DNA of 17,500 nucleotides from positions 12,501 through 30,000 of the forward strand of contig NZ_CP126115.1 in assembly GCF_030123505.1 (NCBI RefSeq), read 5' to 3'. Under the pieces are notes generated by a model. That model was not told the DNA's origin. It did not search any database and saw nothing but the letters and a program-made list of their open reading frames with translations. Position numbers and translations under genes: made by a program. Shown one piece after another: positions 1 through 10,230 of the stretch (positions are counted from its first letter, which is position 1; every line of letters begins with the position of its first letter). This DNA is from Neobacillus sp. YX16. GTDB lineage: Bacteria; Bacillota; Bacilli; Bacillales; Cytobacillaceae.

Positions 1-1815
<1,815 letters not shown>

Positions 1816-1896
1816 ATTTATAAAGGCGAACTCGTTTTACAAACTTCTTCTGAAATTATCTAGTTTTGAGGGAATGAAACCTCAACTCTTTTTGAG

Positions 1897-2012
<116 letters not shown>

Positions 2013-2017
2013 AAACG

Positions 2018-2048
2018 AAGCACAACCTGATTAGGGTTGTGCTTTTTT
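2018..2048 (+). terminator. Intrinsic terminator of the rrn operon
   Basis: A perfect 10-bp stem, AAGCACAACC (2018-2027) with GGTTGTGCTT (2035-2044), closes a 7-nt loop and runs into a T tract. It lies just after the 5S gene and should end rrn transcription. Confidence 0.92.
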
Positions 2049-2095
2049 GTATTGTCCCAAAGGACATTAGGTTGTAAATAAAATAATGGTTCGAG

Positions 2096-2246
2096 ATTCG
2101 TGCCCCCACTGCGGTACTTCTAAAGAAAACGGTAACGAATAGGAGTTATTCGTGCCCGCGCGGCGACACTTTTCGAGAAAACGGTAACGTATAGGAGTTA
2201 TTCATGCCCGGACAACGATATTTTTAAAGATAACGGTAACGAATAG
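2096..2246 (+). repeat. 52-bp tandem repeat with SD-led micro-reading frames
   Basis: The region between the rrn terminator and yaaC repeats with an exact 52-bp period. The block GAAAACGGTAACGAATAG starts at 2125, recurs at 2177 with one change, and recurs at 2229 as GATAACGGTAAC and on. The word ATTCGTGCCC starts at 2096, 2148 and 2200 (ATTCATGCCC in the last). Each period is a conserved part of about 33 nt and a variable part of 19 nt. Inside it ACGAATA and TATTCGT form a 7-bp hairpin whose loop region carries AGGAG. AGGAG at 2141-2145 and 2193-2197 lies 6 nt before GTG (2152) and ATG (2204). The readings are Met-Pro-Pro-Leu-Arg-Tyr-Phe-stop (2100-2123), Met-Pro-Ala-Arg-Arg-His-Phe and four more residues (2152-2187), and Met-Pro-Gly-Gln-Arg-Tyr-Phe-stop (2204-2227). 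No promoter was recognised. The last unit is cut in the middle of the palindrome. Whether it is translated is unknown; it may simply be a structured intergenic repeat. Confidence 0.85.
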
Positions 2247-2286
2247 CCTAGAACAATCCCCACGAAGTAACCTTTTCCTAAAAATA

Positions 2287-3228
2287 TTAACTCATCAAGT
2301 ACTCATATATCAAAAACGGTCCTTTATGCAGCGTAATCTCCAAGAAGGTTTTAATAAAGGGATAATCACGATTTGGCATCATTTTTGTTAGCTCACTCCA
2401 CCATTCTGTTTCATATCTTGCGATCATACTTAAATTATAAAGCAAGAGATAATGGACCATCAGCTCTGGGAAAACAAATAAATTTTCCTTCTTCAGCGGC
2501 AGTGCAAAGGAACTGCTTTCTAGATTAAATTTAATCGGTGAAATCCCAGTAAACGTACTTTTGTTGAATTGAAACAAAAGTCCTTCATTTGAAAACTCAA
2601 TCTGATTTCCTGATTTTGATGTAAGAAACTCCTTTAATCTATCTTCGGTCATATGATAGTGATCCAATATCTTTTCTGGTACTGCCAGTTGCCCATTCAG
2701 AGTATATATGGGTGTAAAAGTGCTTTTGGACTCATGTACCAAAAATAGTTCATCTAATTCAGGAATGAGCTCTAGGAGCTCCTCCATCGTAATTTTATCC
2801 CCTTCCAATTGTTTCATATGAAACATTTTCTCTGACATAAATGGAAAAAGTCCGTTCTTTTGAAACTTCACTTCATCTTGGAAAAATTGGTAATTCTGTT
2901 TTTTTCTTTTTCTAGTTGAGACTCCATGAGCTAAAACAGATGTCGTTTCTGGATATGCCGGGTCTATCGTTAATATACATGCTTTTATTAAATGTACGAA
3001 ACCGTAAAAAAGTAGGATGGGTTTTAGGATAAGCGGTGCATTTTCTGCCTGTTGATAATAAATTTGCCCATGCTCGAGATAATAGAGAAAGGCATAGCAG
3101 TTTTCATAGCTTTTTTGTTCAGGGTTATCGATATTCCACTTTTTATATTTGTTTTTTAAATAGGTCTGGCAATGCTCTGCAGAAAAAAAACTTGCATAGC
3201 TTTTCCATCCTTTAAAGTCTGATGCCAA
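2287..3228 (-). CDS. yaaC: YaaC family protein of unknown function
   Basis: The 313-residue product matches the YaaC protein family in length (B. subtilis YaaC is about 315 residues), in orientation (minus) and in place, between an rrn operon and guaB. No enzymatic motif is visible. There is a moderately hydrophobic stretch around residues 65-88 but no convincing signal peptide or membrane helix, so a cytoplasmic location is likely. The start is a TTG codon (3226-3228) with AGGTGAT at 3234-3240 at a proper distance; no better ATG lies upstream. It diverges from guaB across about 108 bp, where promoters for both must lie. Function is not established for the family as far as I know. Confidence 0.88.
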   Translation of the reverse strand: MASDFKGWKSYASFFSAEHCQTYLKNKYKKWNIDNPEQKSYENCYAFLYYLEHGQIYYQQAENAPLILKPILLFYGFVHLIKACILTIDPAYPETTSVLAHGVSTRKRKKQNYQFFQDEVKFQKNGLFPFMSEKMFHMKQLEGDKITMEELLELIPELDELFLVHESKSTFTPIYTLNGQLAVPEKILDHYHMTEDRLKEFLTSKSGNQIEFSNEGLLFQFNKSTFTGISPIKFNLESSSFALPLKKENLFVFPELMVHYLLLYNLSMIARYETEWWSELTKMMPNRDYPFIKTFLEITLHKGPFLIYEYLMS

Positions 3229-3333
3229 TGGTAATCACCTTTTTTCAGAAAAGTTTGACTAAATCGTTCTCCTTGACAGTATTTTGTCCAATTGATAACC
3301 TACAATTAAAAAATTTTTTCCTGGAGGCCATAA

Positions 3334-4803
<1,470 letters not shown>

Positions 4804-4810
4804 TGAAAAA

Positions 4811-4843
4811 ACAGAGAAGCACTGCCTTCTCTGTCTTTTTTTT
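4811..4843 (+). terminator. Intrinsic terminator of guaB
   Basis: ACAGAGAAG (4811-4819) pairs perfectly with CTTCTCTGT (4826-4834) around a 6-nt loop and is followed by C and eight T. It starts 7 bp after the guaB stop codon. Confidence 0.93.
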
Positions 4844-4890
4844 GTAAAAAGATAGTCCTATCCTCTGTCTATGATTTGAACCCCAGTTAT

Positions 4891-4898
4891 GATAAAAT
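4891..4898 (+). promoter_or_regulatory. Candidate extended -10 promoter of dacA
   Basis: TGATAAAAT at 4890-4898 fits an extended -10 (TG-N-TAAAAT). No good -35 lies 16-18 bp upstream, which an extended -10 can tolerate. It is the best sigma-A candidate between the guaB terminator and dacA. This is a visual call only. Confidence 0.35.
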
Positions 4899-4933
4899 AA
4901 CCAAAGTGTAAAAAATCCTTGGAGGGTATTATT

Positions 4934-6313
4934 GTGAATAAACTTTTTTATCGAAAACTTATCGCCAGTTCCTTGGCAATGATCATGATTTTTAGCCTTT
5001 TTGCAGGCATAAATAAAGCAGAGGCAGAAACTGTAGGATTAGATGTTAATGCATCTGGAGCTATATTGGTTGATGCAGATACGGGCATGATACTATACGA
5101 AAAGAATTCCGAAACCGCTCTGGGAATTGCAAGTATGACTAAAATGATGACAGAGTACTTACTTTTAGAAGCAGTAAAAGAAGGGAAAGTGAAGTGGAAT
5201 CAAGAGTACATGGTTTCCCCTGAACTTTCTAAAATGTCGCATGACAATAGTTTAAGTAATGTTTTTCTACGAGTTGAAGCAAAGTATAAGGTAGAAGATT
5301 TGTATGCGGCAATGGCCATTGAATCTGCCAATGCTGCTACAATGGCCATTGCTGAAATTATTGGGGGATCTGAAGCAAAATTTGTAGAAATGATGAATAA
5401 TAAGGCAGCAGAGCTTGGTTTAAAGACGTATAAATTTGTAAACTCTTCAGGTTTAAATAATCGTGATATTTTAAAGCACTTTCCTGAAATAGTGGGTGAC
5501 CCTGATGAGGAAAACATCATGTCTGCAAAGGATGTTGCGTCCTTAGCATCCCATTTATTACATGACTTCCCAGAGGTACTGAAAACGTCCAGCGTACCAG
5601 AAAAGATTTTTGCAAAGGGTACGGAAGATGAATTTGTAATGGACAACTGGAACTGGATGTTAGAAGGATACGAAGAACTTGCAGCGGATTATCCAAATTA
5701 TCAACAATTTGTTTATGATGGTTTGGATGGTTTAAAAACGGGCTCCACTCCTTTTGCAGGTTATAATTTTACGGGAACAGCGATTAGAGATGGGCAACGC
5801 TTTATATCTGTTGTTATGAATACAGGTTCCCAATCCGAACGATTCAAAGAAACAAGAAAGATTCTAGATTTCGCTTTTAATAATTTTAAAAAAGAAGAAA
5901 TTATTCCAAAGAACTATCAGGTTAAGGGCAAAAAGACTTTACCTGTAATTAAGGGTAAAGAAGATCAAGTGAAAATTTATACAAAAGATGCTGTTAACAT
6001 GGTTGTAAAGAACGGGGAAAAGGATAATTTCAAAACCGTTTTAACACTCGATAAAAAGAAGGTTAATAAACAAGGCGAACTTACGGCACCTATTAAAAAG
6101 GGTGAAAAGGTTGGAACTTTATCCATTCAATCTAAAGAGGCTGAAAGTTTAGGGTTTTTAACAGATAAAGGGCAGAACAATATTACCGTTGATGTCATTG
6201 CAGCTGAGGATGTTGAGAAGGCAAATTGGTTCGTTCTAATGTTGAGGGGAATCGGCGGATTCTTTGGAGACCTTTGGGGAGGCATCTCTTCCACGGTTAA
6301 AGGTTGGTTTTAA
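4934..6313 (+). CDS. dacA: D-alanyl-D-alanine carboxypeptidase, PBP5 type
   Basis: The product removes the terminal D-Ala from peptidoglycan pentapeptides on the outer face of the membrane. GTG at 4934 is chosen as start because GGAGGG (4921-4926) lies 7 nt before it; a TTG further upstream (4919) would overlap that site. The resulting 459 residues begin with a basic, hydrophobic signal peptide probably cut after residues Ala29-Glu30-Ala31. All three active-site motifs of the family are present: SMTK (Ser67, Lys70), SAN (131-133) and KTG (268-270). A beta-rich C-terminal domain follows, and the last 25 residues, rich in Trp, Phe and Gly, form the amphipathic membrane anchor typical of PBP5. 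The order guaB-dacA-pdxS is that of B. subtilis. Terminators on both sides make it a single-gene unit. Confidence 0.96.
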   Translation: MNKLFYRKLIASSLAMIMIFSLFAGINKAEAETVGLDVNASGAILVDADTGMILYEKNSETALGIASMTKMMTEYLLLEAVKEGKVKWNQEYMVSPELSKMSHDNSLSNVFLRVEAKYKVEDLYAAMAIESANAATMAIAEIIGGSEAKFVEMMNNKAAELGLKTYKFVNSSGLNNRDILKHFPEIVGDPDEENIMSAKDVASLASHLLHDFPEVLKTSSVPEKIFAKGTEDEFVMDNWNWMLEGYEELAADYPNYQQFVYDGLDGLKTGSTPFAGYNFTGTAIRDGQRFISVVMNTGSQSERFKETRKILDFAFNNFKKEEIIPKNYQVKGKKTLPVIKGKEDQVKIYTKDAVNMVVKNGEKDNFKTVLTLDKKKVNKQGELTAPIKKGEKVGTLSIQSKEAESLGFLTDKGQNNITVDVIAAEDVEKANWFVLMLRGIGGFFGDLWGGISSTVKGWF

Positions 6314-6332
6314 GTTAAAGGAAATAATTAGC

Positions 6333-6366
6333 AAAAGGATTCTTGTCTTGACAGGAGTCCTTTTTT
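6333..6366 (+). terminator. Intrinsic terminator of dacA
   Basis: AAAGGATTCTTGTC pairs with GACAGGAGTCCTTT over nearly its whole length with two wobble pairs, and a run of T follows. It begins 20 bp after the dacA stop codon. Confidence 0.9.
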
Positions 6367-6485
6367 GTTGCTTTAATGATTTTAAGGGAAGATTCTAATT
6401 CCGAACGAATTAACAGTATTTCCTAATTTTATACGTTAATTTTTTGCAATATTAATAAAAGTAAAACAACCAAGGGGGATTTAAC

Positions 6486-7367
6486 ATGAAAACAGGTACA
6501 GATCGAGTTAAACGCGGAATGGCCGAAATGCAAAAAGGCGGCGTCATCATGGACGTTGTTAATGCAGAGCAGGCAAGAATTGCTGAAGAGGCTGGTGCGG
6601 TTGCGGTAATGGCTCTAGAGCGTGTACCATCTGACATCCGTGCAGCAGGCGGTGTTGCCAGAATGGCTGACCCTAGAATTATTGAAGAAGTACTAAATTC
6701 AGTATCAATCCCTGTAATGGCGAAGGCAAGAATTGGCCATATTGTTGAAGCACGTGTCCTAGAAGCAATGGGGGTAGACTATATTGATGAAAGTGAAGTT
6801 TTAACCCCAGCGGATGAAGAGTACCATTTATATAAAAGTGATTTTACCGTTCCATTTGTTTGCGGCTGCCGTGACCTTGGTGAGGCTGCCCGCAGGATTG
6901 GTGAAGGAGCTTCTATGCTTCGTACGAAAGGTGAGCCTGGAACAGGTAATATCGTTGAAGCCGTTCGCCATATGCGCAAAGTAAACGGTCAGGTTCGTAA
7001 AGTAGTAGGAATGAATGAAGATGAGCTTATGACAGAAGCAAAGCTATTAGGAGCACCATTTGAATTACTTCTTGAAATTAAGCGTCTTGGCCGCCTTCCA
7101 GTGGTTAACTTTGCGGCTGGCGGAATTGCAACTCCTGCTGATGCAGCATTGATGATGCAGTTAGGTGCAGACGGAGTATTCGTAGGTTCAGGAATTTTTA
7201 AATCAGAGAATCCAGCAAAGTTTGCAAGAGCGATTGTGGAAGCTACAACTCATTACCAAGACTACAAATTGATTGCAGAGCTTTCTAAGGACTTAGGAGC
7301 ACCAATGAAAGGTATCGAAATTTCATCCTTGGCTCCTGAAGCTCGCATGCAAGATAGAGGCTGGTAA
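6486..7367 (+). CDS. pdxS: Pyridoxal 5'-phosphate synthase, synthase subunit PdxS
   Basis: PdxS builds pyridoxal 5'-phosphate from ribose 5-phosphate, glyceraldehyde 3-phosphate and ammonia delivered by PdxT (the DXP-independent vitamin B6 route). The 293 residues form one TIM barrel. Visible catalytic residues are Asp23 (IMDVVN), Lys80 (VMAKARIGH) and Lys148 ([12 protein letters not shown]), equivalent to Asp24, Lys81 and Lys149 in the usual B. subtilis numbering. The phosphate-binding [16 protein letters not shown] segment is also intact. ATG is preceded by GGGGGAT at 6473-6479. The next gene, pdxT, starts 4 bp after the stop, so the two are one operon and probably translationally coupled. 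I could not find a convincing sigma-A promoter in 6367-6470, but a 6-bp inverted repeat sits at 6396-6412. Confidence 0.98.
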   Translation: MKTGTDRVKRGMAEMQKGGVIMDVVNAEQARIAEEAGAVAVMALERVPSDIRAAGGVARMADPRIIEEVLNSVSIPVMAKARIGHIVEARVLEAMGVDYIDESEVLTPADEEYHLYKSDFTVPFVCGCRDLGEAARRIGEGASMLRTKGEPGTGNIVEAVRHMRKVNGQVRKVVGMNEDELMTEAKLLGAPFELLLEIKRLGRLPVVNFAAGGIATPADAALMMQLGADGVFVGSGIFKSENPAKFARAIVEATTHYQDYKLIAELSKDLGAPMKGIEISSLAPEARMQDRGW

Positions 7368-7371
7368 GATC

Positions 7372-7959
7372 ATGGTGAAAATAGGGGTACTTGCTTTACA
7401 GGGGGCTGTTCGTGAACATATTCGCTCTATTGAGGAATGTGGGGTCGAAGCTGTTGCCATTAAGCGAAAAGAAGAATTAAAAGGAATTGATGGCTTGATC
7501 CTTCCCGGTGGTGAAAGCACTGCGATGCGCCGCTTGATTGATAAATATGATTTCATGGATGCACTTAAGGAATTTGCTGCTGAAGGTAAACCGATGTTCG
7601 GTACATGTGCAGGTCTTATTCTATTAGCGAAAAACCTAGTTGGTCATGAACCTCATATTGGTGTGATGGACATTACGGTTGAACGCAATTCTTTTGGCCG
7701 CCAAGTCGATAGCTTTGAGGCAGACCTTGCGATCAAGGATGTGGCTGACAGCTTCCCTGCAGTCTTTATCCGTGCACCTCATATCGTTGAAGCTGGTTCA
7801 GAAGTAGAAATTCTTTCAAAGCACAATGACCGCATTGTGGCCGCACGTGAAGGTCAATACCTTGGCTGCTCGTTCCATCCAGAATTAACAGATAAGCATG
7901 AGCTTACGGCTTACTTTGTTGATATGGTAAAGGAAGCAAAAGCAAAACAATTGGTATAA
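7372..7959 (+). CDS. pdxT: Pyridoxal 5'-phosphate synthase, glutaminase subunit PdxT
   Basis: PdxT hydrolyses glutamine and channels ammonia to PdxS in a 12+12 synthase complex. The 195-residue protein has the PdxT glutaminase triad: Cys79 in [10 protein letters not shown], His169 and Glu171 in SFHPEL. The oxyanion motif LPGGES lies at residues 44-49. The start ATG lies 4 bp after the pdxS stop with only a weak ribosome binding site (GAGG well upstream), consistent with coupling to pdxS. No clear terminator follows; the next landmark is the serS leader promoter region. Confidence 0.97.
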   Translation: MVKIGVLALQGAVREHIRSIEECGVEAVAIKRKEELKGIDGLILPGGESTAMRRLIDKYDFMDALKEFAAEGKPMFGTCAGLILLAKNLVGHEPHIGVMDITVERNSFGRQVDSFEADLAIKDVADSFPAVFIRAPHIVEAGSEVEILSKHNDRIVAAREGQYLGCSFHPELTDKHELTAYFVDMVKEAKAKQLV

Positions 7960-7960
7960 T

Positions 7961-7988
7961 TTGATTGCATTTGGTGGATAATTATAGT
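7961..7988 (+). promoter_or_regulatory. Candidate sigma-A promoter of the serS leader
   Basis: TTGATT (7961-7966), 16 bp, TATAGT (7983-7988). Transcription from about 7995 would include the whole T-box leader, whose first helix begins near 8020. The -35 lies directly after the pdxT stop codon. Confidence 0.45.
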
Positions 7989-8017
7989 AAATTTTTAATA
8001 AATAAATAAAGTTAAAG

Positions 8018-8257
8018 CAATGAGAGGAACTAGTAACAAGAAGTTCAATCTATAGAGAGCCGGTGGCTGGTGTGAATCGGTGTTTGAAGCTTGTGAATCC
8101 ATCCTCGAGCAAAGGTGCGAAAACACCCTACATGGGTCAGTAAGTACTTTCGGTAAAAACCGTTAATTTTTTTCAAGGTGGACAGACTAATAGCTGTCAA
8201 CCAGGGTGGTAACGCGGGTAACTCTCGTCCCTGTTTTTGGGGACGGGAGTTTTTTGT
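8018..8257 (+). promoter_or_regulatory. T-box riboswitch leader of serS, UCC (serine) specifier
   Basis: This leader RNA reads the charging state of tRNA-Ser and controls termination ahead of serS. Stem I is recognised by GAGGA (8024-8028) pairing with TCCTC (8102-8106), by ACAAG (8036-8040) pairing with CTTGT (8090-8094), and by the AGTA / GAA loop-E partners. The specifier TCC at 8098-8100 follows GAA and matches a tRNA-Ser with GGA anticodon. AGAGAG at 8054-8059 is the usual GA motif. A small hairpin GACAG / CTGTC (8181-8198) precedes the conserved T-box CAGGGTGGTAACGCGGG at 8202-8218. The bulge reads TGGT, so the variable base T would meet G or A at tRNA position 73. CAGGG (8202-8206) can pair with CCCTG (8229-8233) as antiterminator, excluding the terminator. 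Uncharged tRNA should therefore raise serS expression. Confidence 0.95.
8220..8256 (+). terminator. T-box-controlled terminator upstream of serS
   Basis: ACTCTCGTCCC (8221-8231) pairs with GGGACGGGAGT (8240-8250), with one G-U pair, and a run of T follows. Its 5' arm is shared with the antiterminator, the standard T-box switch. Confidence 0.93.
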
Positions 8258-8271
8258 ATTTATTTATTGAA

Positions 8272-8333
8272 CCTAGCTGCAGCGCCTAGGAAAAAAAGAA
8301 CTTCTTTTTTCCCTGTGCAAGGCGCTTACGCTT
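8272..8333. repeat. Short hairpin-forming interspersed repeat, copy A
   Basis: The sequence begins CTAGCTGCAGCGCCTAGG and ends CAAGGCGCTTACGCTT. AGCGCCT (8281-8287) and AGGCGCT (8320-8326) are inverted repeats, and an A-rich then T-rich interior (8291-8310) extends the fold. A second copy lies in the opposite orientation at 16880-16935; the two share about 24 identical bases at the CTAGCTGCAG end. From memory, repeats with these ends are scattered in several Bacillus-related genomes. This copy is inside the serS transcript, between the T-box terminator and the AGGAG site at 8346-8350. Confidence 0.8.
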
Positions 8334-8343
8334 TATTATTTAG

Positions 8344-9639
<1,296 letters not shown>

Positions 9640-9666
9640 AATAAAATAATTTTATTTAATAAAATG

Positions 9667-9695
9667 TTGACAGGTATAAATCATTATGTTATTCT
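9667..9695 (+). promoter_or_regulatory. Sigma-A promoter of tRNA-Ser
   Basis: A perfect -35 TTGACA (9667-9672), 17-bp spacing and -10 TATTCT (9690-9695) predict a start near 9702, some 9 nt before the tRNA. The A/T-only stretch at 9637-9664 may serve as an UP element. TGTTGACA (9665-9672) and TGTCAACA (9702-9709) form a perfect 8-bp inverted repeat that spans the promoter. Confidence 0.8.
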
Positions 9696-9710
9696 ATATC
9701 TTGTCAACAC

Positions 9711-9803
9711 GGAGGAATACCCAAGTCTGGCTGAAGGGATCGGTCTTGAAAACCGACAGGCGGGTCATACCGCGCGGGGGTTCGAATCCCTCTTCCTCCT
9801 CCA
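9711..9803 (+). tRNA. tRNA-Ser (anticodon UGA), CCA encoded
   Basis: A 93-nt class II tRNA. The acceptor GGAGGAA (9711-9717) pairs with TTCCTCC (9793-9799). The anticodon stem-loop CGGTCTTGAAAACCG contains TGA, which reads UCA and other UCN codons. The variable arm forms GCGG / CCGC, as expected of serine tRNAs, and the T loop TTCGAAT is standard. The terminal CCA is encoded at 9801-9803. The base at the discriminator position (9800) is T, whereas the serine tRNAs I remember carry G there. It has its own promoter and terminator. Confidence 0.97.
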
Positions 9804-9845
9804 TTAATTTTAATTTTAATATAATCGCGCATAAAACTGGAGATA

Positions 9846-9879
9846 AAATCCGTCCCAAGCAATTGGGCGGATTTTTTTT
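9846..9879 (+). terminator. Intrinsic terminator of tRNA-Ser
   Basis: AAATCCG-T-CCCAA (9846-9858) pairs with TTGGG-CGGATTT (9863-9874) apart from one bulged T, followed by a T tract. It is 42 bp after the tRNA. Confidence 0.88.
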
Positions 9880-9903
9880 ATGTATTTTTTTAAAGTAGTG
9901 TCT

Positions 9904-10181
9904 GTGTTAAAGGAAACTGTTGATTATAGAACTATGTTGATTTGTGCGGAAGGCGCGAGACTCCTCGAAAATGCTATCACATTTTCTTCGTGCGTGGACG
10001 GATTCGAGGAAGTAATTCAATGTCCTGCAGGAGTACGAGACAGGAGAGACCCCGCTTATCTCTTAGCGCCGTGGAGGCTTCCCCGAAACGCCTCGGGACA
10101 GGCAGGGACCGCCTGTCCCTGCGTTGATTATTCGAAGAAGCATTCCTTAGTGGAGAACAAATCAACAGCCTACTTTAACAC
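9904..10181. mobile_element. 278-bp MITE-like repeat with terminal inverted repeats
   Basis: The ends form a 22-bp imperfect inverted repeat: GTGTTAAAG (9904-9912) and CTGTTGATT (9917-9925) on the left match AATCAACAG (10160-10168) and CTTTAACAC (10173-10181) on the right, with 4 unmatched bases between. A second inverted pair, GTTGATTTGT (9936-9945) and ACAAATCAAC (10157-10166), is nested inside. GTTGATT occurs a third time at 10123. The interior holds hairpins GAAAATG / CATTTTC (9967-9986), TCCTCGAA / TTCGAGGA (9962-10010) and GGGACAGGC / GCCTGTCCC (10095-10119). It contains no transposase; the open frames inside are not convincing genes. No target duplication was found at the outer ends. 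The GTTGATTTGTGCGGAAGGC and GGCGCGAGACTCC words recall a repeat I know to be widespread in Bacillus-type intergenic regions. It fills the gap between the tRNA-Ser terminator and the dck terminator. Confidence 0.75.
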
Positions 10182-10191
10182 GGCCAAATAA

Positions 10192-10230
10192 TAAAAAAGA
10201 AGCACATATTGGATTACCCAATATGTGCTT
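10192..10230 (-). terminator. Intrinsic terminator of the dgk-dck operon, overlapping the dck stop
   Basis: On the minus strand AAGCACATATTGG and CCAATATGTGCTT form a perfect 13-bp stem (10218-10230 with 10200-10212) around a 5-nt loop, then CTTTTTTATT. The dck stop codon lies in the loop and its last codons make the 5' arm. Confidence 0.88.

Noticed and set aside
2096..2246. CRISPR array (33-nt repeats with 19-nt variable parts)
   Set aside because: The variable parts are too short for spacers, resemble each other, there are only three to four units, and no cas gene is near.
3255..3306. Clear sigma-A promoter for guaB
   Set aside because: TTGACA and TTGACT are present but neither has a good -10 at 16-18 bp, so no confident promoter can be named.
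5200..5646. 148-codon frame antisense to dacA
   Set aside because: It is a shadow of the dacA codon pattern, with no ribosome binding site and no recognisable motif.
6390..6415. PurR box upstream of pdxS
   Set aside because: Only the CCGAAC core fits; the 3' flank does not match and no second inverted box lies at the usual distance.
8140..8180. Second intrinsic terminator within the T-box leader (CGGT / ACCG followed by T run)
   Set aside because: The stem is only 4 bp and the T run is interrupted; it more likely belongs to the linker between stem I and the antiterminator.
9880..10191. 103-codon open frame and others across the 278-bp repeat
   Set aside because: They coincide with the repeat's inverted-repeat arms and hairpins, have no family motifs and start inside the tRNA terminator T tract.
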